Shown here: piece by piece, positions 26,154-36,810 of the stretch
How the letters are laid out: every line of letters starts with the position of its first letter
Numbering within the stretch: position 1 is the first letter of the stretch
From: Deinococcus aetherius
Lineage (GTDB): Bacteria; Deinococcota; Deinococci; Deinococcales; Deinococcaceae
NCBI RefSeq assembly: GCF_025997855.1
Contig: NZ_AP026561.1
Span: 651,849-715,848 of the forward strand
Reading direction: 5' to 3'
DNA: 64,000 nucleotides
Notes under the pieces: generated by a model
Told to the model about the DNA's origin: nothing
Database searches by the model: none
Seen by the model: only the letters and a program-made list of their open reading frames with translations
Program-made: the position numbers and the translations under genes

Positions 26154-26600
26154 GGTGCGCGATGTGCTCGCTCCCCCTGCACGTCTGCCCGGCCGGGAAA
26201 GGGCGCTGTGATCCTTCCTGCCGCTCGCTTCCGAACGCTCCTGGGACGCCGGGGGTCCAGACACGCCCCCCGACCCCGGTCCCCGGCACGCCTGGTCACT
26301 CGCTTTCCGGCGGTGACGCGTCCCTGCGAACCCCGGCGGCGCGGAGCCGCCCCACAGGTGCCGGAGAGGTCAAGTCGCCTCTGGATGCACCCGGGACGGT
26401 GCACCGCGTGGTGGCCAGACCGGACCATGAGGAGCGTCGCACCGGTCCGGGCTGAGAACACCGCCCCCGGTTGGTGGGCGTCATGGTCGGTCGCGGGGGA
26501 GGTTCGGCTTCCCGGCCTCACCTCTCGTGTGGAAGAAGCCCCTGGCCTACGCGCTCAAGCGAGAATTTGGCGGGCCTTGAGGCAGCAGGTCGGCCCTCCT
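26154..26600. other. Noncoding gap between convergent genes
   Basis: 447 bp with no supported gene. A short frame at the right side (VWKKPLAYALKREFGGP, stop TGA near 26580) reads like the end of a protein and might be a gene remnant, but it is too short to judge. Confidence 0.4.
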
Positions 26601-27563
26601 TCACTTCACCCTGTAAGGCTTCGTGTCCTGGCTGAACTCGTAACGAACCTGCATCAGCAGGTCCTGCGCGTGGTTGCCGCAGCGTCGGCCGAACAGGTTC
26701 AACCCGCCGACGTGCCGCGCGTCCTCCCGAACGCCGATCCGCACCGCGACGTGGTGCTGGCCCTCCAGCCCCAGGTCGCCCAGGGTGACGTCCGACACCC
26801 GCTCGTCGTCGACGGAGGTGCCCTCTCCCGTGACGCGCCAGCGTTTGAGGAGGCCGTACATCGTCTGGTCATCCGGCCACCACTGGGGTGTGAGACGGCC
26901 CCGCTTCCCGCCGAAATCGCCCGGGCAGGTCCACGTGCCGATCTCCACGTCGTTGATCCACACCGTCACGTCCGAAGGCCACTCCGGGTCGTACTGGGGC
27001 GCTTCCGAACAGAGTTCCATGGAGAGGGCGAGTTCGGTGGCAAAGGCGCCGAAGGGCAGGTTGTTGGGAAACGCGTACTCGACGAAGCCCGAGCGAAACC
27101 ACAGGAGCTGCGCGAAGACGTGTTCGGGCTCGAAAAAGGACCTCGGGTCGTCGAGCGTCCCGATGAACTGGAAGTCCCCCGCCAGGCCGCAGGTCGGCAC
27201 CACCTGCGCGAAGCGGTAGTTGCCGATGGGCATCGAGACGGCCACCACATCGGGGGCGGCCTCGGCGACCGAGCCCGGCAACCGGACGTGCAACTCGTCG
27301 TACCGTTTGGAGATCAGCTTTTGCGTGCCCCGCGTGCCCGGCACCGTCTGCACGTGCAGCAGCCCGGCCTCCTCCAGGTGCTTGAGATTGAAACTCACCG
27401 TGGCGTGGGGCAGGCCCAGCGCGGCGGTGAGTTCGGCGAGGTTCATCACGTTGTGCGAGAGCAGGCTCAGGATCAGCAGCCGCGTCTCCGACCCCAGGGC
27501 CTTGAGCACAGGCAGCGAGACCTCGCCGTCCACCGTGAGAATACGTTTCCCGGATACCGCCAT
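26601..27563 (-). CDS. ArsR-type winged-helix regulator with a large C-terminal sensor domain
   Basis: A 320-residue regulator. Residues 15-80 are an ArsR winged helix: LPVLKALGSETRLLILSLLS, MNLAELTAALGLPHATVSFN, LKHLEEAGLLHVQTVPGTRG. The remaining 230 residues (PDVVAVSMPIGNYRFAQVVP, FVEYAFPNNLPFGAFATELA, DVTVWINDVEIGTWTCPGDF) form a beta-rich domain like a jelly roll, which may bind sugar. This layout is typical of ArsR-like regulators next to glycoside hydrolase genes. It diverges from the GH2-transport operon, and an inverted repeat lies just upstream of its start, so it probably controls that operon. Confidence 0.85.
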   Translation of the reverse strand: MAVSGKRILTVDGEVSLPVLKALGSETRLLILSLLSHNVMNLAELTAALGLPHATVSFNLKHLEEAGLLHVQTVPGTRGTQKLISKRYDELHVRLPGSVAEAAPDVVAVSMPIGNYRFAQVVPTCGLAGDFQFIGTLDDPRSFFEPEHVFAQLLWFRSGFVEYAFPNNLPFGAFATELALSMELCSEAPQYDPEWPSDVTVWINDVEIGTWTCPGDFGGKRGRLTPQWWPDDQTMYGLLKRWRVTGEGTSVDDERVSDVTLGDLGLEGQHHVAVRIGVREDARHVGGLNLFGRRCGNHAQDLLMQVRYEFSQDTKPYRVK

Positions 27564-27576
27564 CGCTCCCCCTTTG

Positions 27577-27602
27577 CATCCAATCTATCAAAATACTGGA
27601 TG
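27577..27602. promoter_or_regulatory. Candidate operator between the ArsR-type regulator and the GH2 operon
   Basis: CATCCA (27577-27582) and TGGATG (27597-27602) flank an AT-rich 14-base core. Beyond it, TGGAG and CTCCA form a second short inverted repeat across GATTTTACG near 27605-27625. The sites lie 14 bases before the regulator's start codon and well upstream of the operon start. Confidence 0.5.
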
Positions 27603-27753
27603 GTTTGGAGGATTTTACGCTCCAGAACGAGGAGATGCGAGGCGAACCGAGGCATCAAAAAAACTTGACTTTTAAGGGTCGGAGGACTTAACGTGACGGT
27701 AGTTCCAAAACGAGGTCCTGTCCCGTCACGTTTCCCCGCCAAGGAGGACGCGC

Positions 27754-29589
<1,836 letters not shown>

Positions 29590-29635
29590 CGCCCACGGCC
29601 CCCGCCTTCGCCGCCCGCCGCCCCAGGAGGACCGT

Positions 29636-30940
29636 ATGCCGCACCGAATGACCCTGACCCTCGCCCTCGCGCTCTTCAGCGGTGCCCTCGCGCAGTACAG
29701 CGGCCCCCGAGTGACCCTCACCTACGTCCACGGCTTCACCGGCCCGGACCGCCCGGTGATGGAAAACCTCGTCAAGCAGTTCAACGACACGCACCCGAAC
29801 ATCGTGGTGCGCTCGCAGGCCACGCCCTGGGCGACGACCTACCAGCAGCTCCCTTCCCTCACGGCGGCGGGGCGCGCCCCCGACGTGGTGGCCTACACCG
29901 AGGAGGTCGTGGGGCGTTACATGGCCTCGAATGCCGTCACCGAACTCACGCCCGCCACCCTGAGGCAGTACGGCATCGACCAGGCCCGCTTCTACCCGGC
30001 GAACTGGAACGCGGGGGTCTACAACGGGAAGACCTACGGCGTGCCCGTCAACAACGCCCTGATGGTGATGTTCGTCAACACCGACCTGCTGCAAAAGTCC
30101 GGGGTGAGCAAGGTGCCCACCACCCGGGCCGAGTATCTCGCGGCGGCGCGGGCCTGCACCACCGACCGGGCGGGCAGGAAGCCGGGTCAGGCGGGCTTCG
30201 ACCCCAAGGGCCTGCAAACCTGGGGCGCGGGCATCCCGACGCCGTGGATGGGCGGCACGCTGGCCTACTCGGTGCTGCGCTCCAACGGCGGCGACATCGT
30301 GGACAAGAACTACAACGCCGCCTTCAACTCCCCCGAGGCGCTGGAGGCCCTGACCTTCCTCACCGACCTGCGGCTGCGGTCAGGCACCGGCCCCGCCGAC
30401 GCGACCGAGGCGTCCGAGATCACCGCCTTCCGGCAGGGCAAGGCCTGCTTCAACTTCAACGGCATCTGGGTGCTGCCGCAGTACCAGGGCCAGCAGGGAC
30501 TCAAGTTCCAGGCGGCCCCCCTGCCGCAACTCGGCACGAAGCGGCCCGCCACCTGGGGCGCGAGCGTGCAGCTCGGCCTCCCCCGGCAGCGCGCGAACTA
30601 CGATCCCAACAAGACGGCCGCCGCGCTGACCTTCGTCAGTTGGATGACGCAGCCGAGGCAGAACCTCGCCTGGACCGCCTCGGGCGCCGTGCCCACCCAG
30701 CCCGGGGTGGCGCGCGACCCGTCGTACAAGACCAACCCCATCTCGGGCGTCTTCTCGGGCCTCAAGGACACCTACATCCCCACCGGCTGGCCGTGGGTGT
30801 CGCAGGTGCGCGCGTCGTGGGACCGGGCGGTCGAGTCGGCTTTCCTGGGCAAGAAGAGCCCCCAGCAGGCGCTTCAGGACGAGGCCGCGCAGGCCGCCAA
30901 GGACATCGCGCAGGCCAAGCAGTCCCTCAACCTGAAGTGA
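29636..30940 (+). CDS. Sugar ABC transporter substrate-binding protein
   Basis: A 434-residue family 1 extracellular solute-binding protein. The signal peptide is MPHRMTLTLALALFSGALA with cleavage near AQ. The mature part begins VTLTYVHGFTGPDRPVMENL, VKQFNDTHPNIVVRSQATPW, and contains FYPANWNAGVYNGKTYGVPV, NNALMVMFVNTDLL and GIWVLPQYQGQQGLKFQAAP, as in oligosaccharide-binding proteins. It captures the sugar outside the membrane for the fused permease encoded next. AGGAGGACCGT precedes ATG 29636. No lipobox is present, so the protein is soluble or tethered by an uncleaved signal. Confidence 0.92.
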   Translation: MPHRMTLTLALALFSGALAQYSGPRVTLTYVHGFTGPDRPVMENLVKQFNDTHPNIVVRSQATPWATTYQQLPSLTAAGRAPDVVAYTEEVVGRYMASNAVTELTPATLRQYGIDQARFYPANWNAGVYNGKTYGVPVNNALMVMFVNTDLLQKSGVSKVPTTRAEYLAAARACTTDRAGRKPGQAGFDPKGLQTWGAGIPTPWMGGTLAYSVLRSNGGDIVDKNYNAAFNSPEALEALTFLTDLRLRSGTGPADATEASEITAFRQGKACFNFNGIWVLPQYQGQQGLKFQAAPLPQLGTKRPATWGASVQLGLPRQRANYDPNKTAAALTFVSWMTQPRQNLAWTASGAVPTQPGVARDPSYKTNPISGVFSGLKDTYIPTGWPWVSQVRASWDRAVESAFLGKKSPQQALQDEAAQAAKDIAQAKQSLNLK

Positions 30941-30986
30941 GCGCGGGCGGGGTGGCCTGCCGCCCCGCTCACGCGGGAGGTCTCCT

Positions 30987-32891
30987 GTGAGCATCGCCAC
31001 GTCCCGCCCCCGGACTCGGCCCGCGCGCCGAAGCCCCCTGGCCCTGGGCGACGCCAACCCGCTCGTGCCGTACCTGTACCTGCTGCCGTTCACGCTGTTT
31101 TTCCTTGCGTTCGTGGTGTACCCGATTCTCTCGGGCGTGTGGATCAGCCTGCACCGCTTCGATCCGCTGCAAGACGCGCAGCCGTACGTGGGGTTGCAGT
31201 ACTACCGCGACCTGTTCGATCCCGCCTCGGCGGCCGGGCCGATCTTCTGGCAGACGATGCGCAACACGCTGTTCTTCGTGGCCGTGAGCGTGCCGCTTCT
31301 GGTGGGTCTCGCGCTGCTGCTGGCCGTGCAACTGCACCGCCCGGTGCCGCTGCGGGCGCTGTGGCGCTCGGTGTTCTTCATGCCGGGCATTCTCAGCGTG
31401 TCGGTGATGGGCATCCTGTGGCGCTGGATGTTCGAGAACGGGGTGGGCCTGATCAACGTCATCCGCGATCAGGTCTTTCACCTGCCGTCGGTCGCGTTCA
31501 TCACCACCGAGGGGCTCGCCTGGGTGCCCATCGTGGTCGGCACGGTGTGGTGGACCGTGGGCTTCAACATGACGCTGTACCTCGCGGCGCTCGGCAACAT
31601 CTCCCAGAGCCTCTACGAGGCCGCCGACCTCGACGGGGCGACGGGCTGGGAGAAATTCAGGAACATCACCTGGCCGCTGCTCGCGCCCACCACCCTGCTC
31701 GTGACGGTCACGACGGTGCTGGGGTCGTTTCAACTGTTCGGGCAGTCGCAACTGATCACCGGGGGCGGCCCGTCGCGCAGCACCGAGAGCGTGATCGGGT
31801 TCATCACCGAGCAGGCCTTTACCAACAACCAGTTCTCCAGCGCGGTGGCGATGGCCTTCGTGCTCGGCCTGGTGATGCTGCTCTTCACCGCCGCGCAGTT
31901 CCGCATCATGACGGCGGGGGAGCGGTCCGCGCCCGAGCGGGCGAGGCGCCCTGCGCGCCTGGCCGCGCCCGGCTGGCTGGGGTCGTGGTCCGCCCGGCGC
32001 GAGCAGCGGCGGTACGCCCGGGCACTCGCGGGCGCGGCGCGGCGCCATGCGCGGCCCCCGCGCCCGCAGGGCCGCGCCTGGGCCACCCTGGGCCGCACCG
32101 CCCTGCTCCTCGCGCAGGCCCTGCTGTTCCTCGCCCCGCTGTACTGGATGCTCTCCACGTCCTTCAAGCCCGAGTCCGACACCATCGCCGCGCCGGTCCA
32201 GTGGGTGCCCGCGCGCCCCACCTTCGAAAACTACGCGAACATCCTGACGAGTCCCGACGGCAACATGTTGCGCTGGGCTTTCAACTCCCTGGTCGCCGCG
32301 CTGGGGTCCACCGCCGTGCATCTGGTGATCTGCGTGCTCGCCGCGTACGCCCTCGCCCGCATGACCTTCCGGGGGCGTGACGCCTGGTTCTGGACCGTGC
32401 TGTCGAGCCTGATGGTGCCCGGCATCGTCACCCTGATTCCCACGTACGTGATGATGCTGCGCCTGAACTGGATCGACACCTACCACGCGCTGCTGTGGCC
32501 GGGCGTGGCGGGGGCCTTCGGGGTCTTCCTGCTGCGGCAGTTCTTTCTCGGCATTCCGCGCGAACTCGAGGAGGCCGCGCGCATGGACGGGGCGTCGTCT
32601 CTGCAGGTGCTGCGGCACGTGATCCTGCCGCTCTCCATGCCCGCCCTCGTGACGCTCGGCGTGCTGGCCTTCATGGCGAGCTGGAACAACTACATCTGGC
32701 CGCTGTTCGTGGTGCACGGCGACATGCAGACCCTGCCGGTGGGCATCACCCAGTTCACGTCCCGCTACGTCAACGAGTACGGCAAGCTTATGGCGGGCAC
32801 GGCGGTCGCGGGCGTGCCGCTGCTGATCGCCTACCTGTTCGCGCAGCGCTTCTTCGAGCAGGGCATCGCCGTCACCGGCCTCAAAGAGTAG
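30987..32891 (+). CDS. Fused MalF-MalG-type ABC sugar transporter permease
   Basis: A single 634-residue frame contains both permease subunits that are normally separate. Residues about 25-310 are MalF-like (YLYLLPFTLFFLAFVVYPIL, EAADLDGATGWEKFRNITWP), followed by a charged linker of about 50 residues rich in Arg/Ala (RSAPERARRPARLAAPGWLG, ARREQRRYARALAGAARRHA). Residues about 365-634 are MalG-like (TALLLAQALLFLAPLYWMLS, EAARMDGASSLQVLRHVILP). Both EAA loops that dock the ATPase are intact, so the protein should form the whole 12-helix pore. No stop or internal ribosome site is evident at the junction. The ATPase is not encoded here. Confidence 0.92.
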   Translation: MSIATSRPRTRPARRSPLALGDANPLVPYLYLLPFTLFFLAFVVYPILSGVWISLHRFDPLQDAQPYVGLQYYRDLFDPASAAGPIFWQTMRNTLFFVAVSVPLLVGLALLLAVQLHRPVPLRALWRSVFFMPGILSVSVMGILWRWMFENGVGLINVIRDQVFHLPSVAFITTEGLAWVPIVVGTVWWTVGFNMTLYLAALGNISQSLYEAADLDGATGWEKFRNITWPLLAPTTLLVTVTTVLGSFQLFGQSQLITGGGPSRSTESVIGFITEQAFTNNQFSSAVAMAFVLGLVMLLFTAAQFRIMTAGERSAPERARRPARLAAPGWLGSWSARREQRRYARALAGAARRHARPPRPQGRAWATLGRTALLLAQALLFLAPLYWMLSTSFKPESDTIAAPVQWVPARPTFENYANILTSPDGNMLRWAFNSLVAALGSTAVHLVICVLAAYALARMTFRGRDAWFWTVLSSLMVPGIVTLIPTYVMMLRLNWIDTYHALLWPGVAGAFGVFLLRQFFLGIPRELEEAARMDGASSLQVLRHVILPLSMPALVTLGVLAFMASWNNYIWPLFVVHGDMQTLPVGITQFTSRYVNEYGKLMAGTAVAGVPLLIAYLFAQRFFEQGIAVTGLKE

Positions 32892-32947
32892 CGCCGCCCC
32901 GTCTCAACGCACTCACGGAACGCTCCTGCGTGCCGGAAGGAGAACCC

Positions 32948-34582
32948 ATGCGCCTGTTCTGGCTGGGAATATTGGGAATGCTGGCCCTCATCGTGGGATG
33001 CGGACAGTCCGCTGGGTCGGGCGAGGAGGTGGACGCGGCTGCCCCCATCCTCCGCCCCCTGGCCTCGGGCAACCTGCTGCGGGACGGCACGGCGCTCTAC
33101 CCCCGGCTGGTCCGGCTGGCGAGCAGCGGCAGTGCCAACGGGCGCGTCCTGGCCTCCGTGGTGCAACCGCCGGAGAACGGTCAGCCCGGCAAGGGCCTGA
33201 TTTACGAAAGCACGAGCGGCGGGGCCAGCTTCTCCCAGGTGGGCACGGTCACGGATTCGCTCGCCTCGGGCGGCTTGTGCTGCTCGACCCTGTACGAGTT
33301 GCCCCATGCGGTGGGAAGCCTGAATGCGGGCACCCTGCTGTGGGCTGCCTCAGTGGGGCAGGACGCCACGAACCGCCGGATGAGCCTGCGGGTCTGGAAG
33401 AGCACCGACGTGGGGCGCACCTGGACGTACCTCTCGGCCTGCGTGACCGCCACGACGACCGGGGGGCTGTGGGAGCCCGAGTTCTCGATTGCCTCGGACG
33501 GCGCGCTCGTGTGCCACTACTCGGACGAGACCGACGGCGTGCACAGCCAGAAGCTCGCCCGGGTGCGCAGCTCCGACGGGGTGAACTGGGGCAACCGCAG
33601 CGATACCGTGGCCTCCTCGCTCGGCTCCGACCGGCCTGGCATGGCGGTCGTGCGCAAGCTCCCGAACGGCACGTATTTCATGACCTACGAAATTTGCGCG
33701 GCGAGTGGGCAGTGCACCTGCGTGGTGCACTCCCGCACGTCCCCGGACGGCTGGAACTGGGGCAGCGCCACCGACCTCGGCATCCGCCCGGAGACCCCGG
33801 ACGGCAAGTACTTCAAGCACGCGCCGACGACTGCCTGGGCGCCCTCCCCCTCCGGCAATGGCCGCCTCCTGCTCGTCGGGCAGATTCTGTACAACAAAGA
33901 CGGCTCGGTCGCGTCCGGCAACGGCACGACCCTCCTCGCCAACACGGAGAACGGCACGGGGCTGTGGTACGAGCTGCCCGCGCCGGTCGGCGTACCCGGC
34001 GCCTACGACAACTACTGCCCGAACTACTCCTCGGCGCTGCTGCCCTCGGCGGACGGCAAGAGTGTCCTGGAGATGGCGACGGACTACGCGGGCGGGGTGT
34101 GCAAGGCTTCCTTCGCCAGCGGTTCCCTGCAAGGGACGCGCGACGCCTCGGGGATCGTCTCGGGGGGCACGTACCGCCTCATCAACGTGAACAGCGGACT
34201 GTGCCTCGACGTGCCGCAGGACAGCCGCGTTCAGGTCCAGCTTCAGCAGTGGACCTGCAACGGCCTCGGGCCGCAGAACTGGCTGGTGGGTGCCTCCGCG
34301 AGCGGCACCTTCACGTTGAAGGGCCAGAACAGCGGCCTGTGTATGGACGTGGACAAGGACTCACGCTCACCCGGCGGCGTGGTGCAGCAGTACACCTGCA
34401 ACGGCCTGGGGCCGCAGAACTGGCGTTTCGAGGCGCTCGGGCTGGGCTACTACCGCCTCGTCGGGCAGAACAGCGGCCTGTGCCTCGACGTGACGGGGGG
34501 ATCACGCGCCCTGGAGGCCAAGATGCAGCAGTACACCTGCAACGACCTCGCCCCCCAGCTCTGGAAGGTCGAGCGGCGGTGA
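32948..34582 (+). CDS. Lipoprotein with sialidase/GH93-like propeller and ricin-type lectin domain
   Basis: A 544-residue surface lipoprotein: the lipobox is LIVGCGQ (Cys18). Residues about 40-390 contain repeats of beta-propeller strands with Asp-box-like turns (STSGGASFSQVG, KSTDVGRTWTYLS, RSSDGVNWGNRS, TSPDGWNWGSATD) and catalytic-type residues as in the sialidase superfamily; the sequence resembles GH93 exo-arabinanase-like proteins, which is an inference. Residues about 400-544 are three trefoil repeats of the ricin/CBM13 type, each with NSGLCLDV or NSGLCMDV and a QLW, QNW or QQW motif. The lectin would hold arabinose- or galactose-containing polymer at the cell surface. It sits in the transport operon ahead of a GH43 gene. 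Confidence 0.82.
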   Translation: MRLFWLGILGMLALIVGCGQSAGSGEEVDAAAPILRPLASGNLLRDGTALYPRLVRLASSGSANGRVLASVVQPPENGQPGKGLIYESTSGGASFSQVGTVTDSLASGGLCCSTLYELPHAVGSLNAGTLLWAASVGQDATNRRMSLRVWKSTDVGRTWTYLSACVTATTTGGLWEPEFSIASDGALVCHYSDETDGVHSQKLARVRSSDGVNWGNRSDTVASSLGSDRPGMAVVRKLPNGTYFMTYEICAASGQCTCVVHSRTSPDGWNWGSATDLGIRPETPDGKYFKHAPTTAWAPSPSGNGRLLLVGQILYNKDGSVASGNGTTLLANTENGTGLWYELPAPVGVPGAYDNYCPNYSSALLPSADGKSVLEMATDYAGGVCKASFASGSLQGTRDASGIVSGGTYRLINVNSGLCLDVPQDSRVQVQLQQWTCNGLGPQNWLVGASASGTFTLKGQNSGLCMDVDKDSRSPGGVVQQYTCNGLGPQNWRFEALGLGYYRLVGQNSGLCLDVTGGSRALEAKMQQYTCNDLAPQLWKVERR

Positions 34583-35469
34583 GGAGCGGGCGCGTGCTGG
34601 TGACGGGGGCCACCGGGAATGCGGGGAGCGCGGTGTGCGCCGCCCTGGCGGCGGAGGGCCATGCCCTCAGACTGGCCGACGTGACCCTCCCCGGCCCGGA
34701 CACCCGCCGCCTCGGCGAGGTCGTGCGATGCGACCTGCGCACCCCCGAGGACGCCCGCCGCGTGGTGGACGGGGTGGACGCCGTGATCCACCTCGCGGCC
34801 TGGCACAGCGGCCACGTGCCGCCCGTGAGCGACCCGACCCTGTTCTCGGTGAACGTGGACGGCACCTTCCACCTGCTCCAGGCCTGCCGGGAGGCCGGGG
34901 CCCCACCGGTCGTCTTCGGGTCCAGCATGGCGCACGGCTTCGGCGACGTGTACGGCCTGACGAAGGTGCTTGGCGAGGACCTGTGCCGCGGCTACCACCA
35001 CATGACGGGTGCCGCGGTGGTGATGCTGCGCTACCACGCCTTCGTGCCCGGGCCGTACCTGGAGTACGGCGCCCGATTGCTGCGCAATGGAGTGGACCGC
35101 CGGGACGTGGTCAGCGCGACGCTGGCCGCCCTGGCCGCCGTCCGGTCGGGCTGCGTGACGCTCTTCACCACCGTCGTGCACAGCGACCACGGGATGCCGC
35201 CCGAGGTCCGGGCGGACTTCCGGCGCCTCGGCCCGGCGTGGTGCGAGGCCCAGCTGCCCGGCAGCCGCGCCCTGCTGAAGCGGTACGGCCTCGACCTCCC
35301 CGAACGGGTCGAGCAGCACGACCTGTCCGGGGCCGCTGGGCAGCTCGGCTGGCGACCTCAAGTGACCTTCCTCGATTTCCTGCGCGACCTCGCCCGGCGG
35401 GACGCCCGCGGGGAGGACGTGCGGCGTCTCACCGTGCCGGGCGAATTGCCCGGGGAGCCCTCCCCATGA
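34579..35469 (+). CDS. NAD-dependent epimerase/dehydratase (uronate or aldose dehydrogenase-like SDR)
   Basis: A 296-residue extended SDR. The N-terminal dinucleotide site is VLVTGATGNAGSAVCAALAA, followed by VVRCDLRTPEDARRVVDGVD and VIHLAAWHSG. The catalytic pair is Tyr-x-x-x-Lys in VYGLTKVLGED, with Ser in FGSSMAHGF. The layout is close to uronate dehydrogenases and sugar epimerases. GTG 34579 overlaps the preceding stop (GTGA), which fixes the start and shows coupling. In the operon it would oxidise or isomerise the released monosaccharide. The C-terminus (GELPGEPSP) overlaps the next gene by ATGA. Confidence 0.85.
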   Translation: MRSGRVLVTGATGNAGSAVCAALAAEGHALRLADVTLPGPDTRRLGEVVRCDLRTPEDARRVVDGVDAVIHLAAWHSGHVPPVSDPTLFSVNVDGTFHLLQACREAGAPPVVFGSSMAHGFGDVYGLTKVLGEDLCRGYHHMTGAAVVMLRYHAFVPGPYLEYGARLLRNGVDRRDVVSATLAALAAVRSGCVTLFTTVVHSDHGMPPEVRADFRRLGPAWCEAQLPGSRALLKRYGLDLPERVEQHDLSGAAGQLGWRPQVTFLDFLRDLARRDARGEDVRRLTVPGELPGEPSP

Positions 35470-36509
35470 CCCGCCCCCTCGTCGTCCTCCTGGGAGCCCT
35501 GATCCTGATGCAACCCGCCCATGGCACCACCGCCCCGGCCCTCACCTTCACCAACCCCGTCGTCCGCTCGCAGGACGCCCCCGACCCGTGGGTGATCCGG
35601 CACGGGGGCCGGTATTACCTCACCTCGACCTTTGACCAGGACGGCGGGCTGTGGGTGTGGTCAGCCGCTACCCTGACCGGCCTCGACGCGGGCCGCAAGG
35701 TGAAGGTGTGGACCGCGCCCGCGAGCGGCCCCCTCAGCCAGCAGGTCTGGGCCCCGGAACTGCACTTCCTGCGTGGCCGGTGGTACCTGTACTTCACGGC
35801 CTCCGACGGGGTGGACGCGAACCACCGCCACTACGTGCTGGAGGCCGAGACGGGCGATCCCCAGGGGCCGTACAAACCCCCGGTGCGGGTGGACCCGGCG
35901 CTGGACAGCTATGCCATCGACGGCAGCGTGCTTCAGTTGCCCGACGGGCGGCTGTACTGGATGTACGCGGCAGACGGCGTGTGGATCGCCCCGATGGACT
36001 CGCCGACCCACGTGCGGGACGAGCGGGTGCCCTTCATTCTGGGTACCGAGGACTGGGAGCACGTCTGGGTGGAGCGGGACGGCGCCTACGTGCGGGAGGC
36101 GGGCTACTGGGTCGAGGCCCCGGAGGCGCTCCTGCACGCCGGGCGGACGTTCGTGGCCTACTCGGCGGGGCACACGGCGGCGAAGTATTACCTGGGCCTG
36201 ATGGAATTGCGCGGGCAGGACCCGATGGACCCCTCGGCGTGGGTCAAGCACAAAGGACCCCTCTTTGGCCCGTATGAGGGCCCGGACGGCGCCGTGTACG
36301 CGCCCGGGCACAACTCGTTCACGACCTCGCCCGACGGGCGCGAGGACTGGCTGGTGTACCACGCCAAGGAATTCGATTGGCCCACCTTCGACGGGCGCAC
36401 CATGCGCGCCCAGAAGTTCACCTGGGGCCAGGACGGCCTGCCCGTCTTCGGTCACCCCGTACCCAGCGGCGTGGTCCTGCCCCGGCCCTCCGGCGAGGTG
36501 CCCCACTGA
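35466..36509 (+). CDS. Secreted glycoside hydrolase family 43 protein
   Basis: A 347-residue five-bladed propeller enzyme with signal peptide MTRPLVVLLGALILMQPAHG. The catalytic triad is recognisable: Asp in SQDAPDPWVI (base), Asp in SYAIDGSVLQL (pKa modulator) and Glu in YWVEAPEALL (acid). GH43 enzymes are arabinanases, arabinofuranosidases or xylosidases. The order of blades, with VWAPELHFLRGRWYLYFTAS and GHNSFTTSPDGREDWLVYHA, is close to alpha-L-arabinofuranosidase-type GH43. It overlaps the SDR gene (ATGA) and is the last gene of the operon. With the lectin-tailed propeller lipoprotein it suggests an arabinan or arabinoxylan target. Confidence 0.9.
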   Translation: MTRPLVVLLGALILMQPAHGTTAPALTFTNPVVRSQDAPDPWVIRHGGRYYLTSTFDQDGGLWVWSAATLTGLDAGRKVKVWTAPASGPLSQQVWAPELHFLRGRWYLYFTASDGVDANHRHYVLEAETGDPQGPYKPPVRVDPALDSYAIDGSVLQLPDGRLYWMYAADGVWIAPMDSPTHVRDERVPFILGTEDWEHVWVERDGAYVREAGYWVEAPEALLHAGRTFVAYSAGHTAAKYYLGLMELRGQDPMDPSAWVKHKGPLFGPYEGPDGAVYAPGHNSFTTSPDGREDWLVYHAKEFDWPTFDGRTMRAQKFTWGQDGLPVFGHPVPSGVVLPRPSGEVPH

Positions 36510-36810
36510 GGTCGAGCTGATCCGACCGGGCGGGCGTGCCGGGTGTGGGTCCCTTCACTCCGGGGCGGGGTGGAAGAAAACCTACGCACCAGACTCCGCG
36601 GGTCCTGACCGGGTGGAGGGGAGTCCTGCCGTCCGCCCCAGGGCGCCGTCGCCCAGGAACACCACCTGAGGGCGGCGCTCCCGCCCGAGCGGTGTGCCCC
36701 TTCTCTCGCCCCCGGGAGGCGTCTCCCGGGAACAGCAGGATCACGACCTTCTCCTTTCCCCCTTCAGGAGCCGCTTTTGAATCCCCATCTCCTCCATCCC
36801 CGCCCCCAAC
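36510..36810. other. Intergenic segment after the carbohydrate operon, with a hairpin
   Basis: No gene. CCCGGGAG (36711-36718), GCGT, CTCCCGGG (36723-36730) form a perfect 8-bp stem, without a T-run directly after it; it may help end transcription of the operon. The ISL3 element starts next. Confidence 0.5.

Noticed and set aside
26208..27668. A 486-codon open frame on the plus strand
   Set aside because: Antisense to the ArsR-type regulator and without recognisable motifs.
36711..36730. Perfect 8-bp hairpin as a terminator of the carbohydrate operon
   Set aside because: No U-run follows the stem; kept only as a note.
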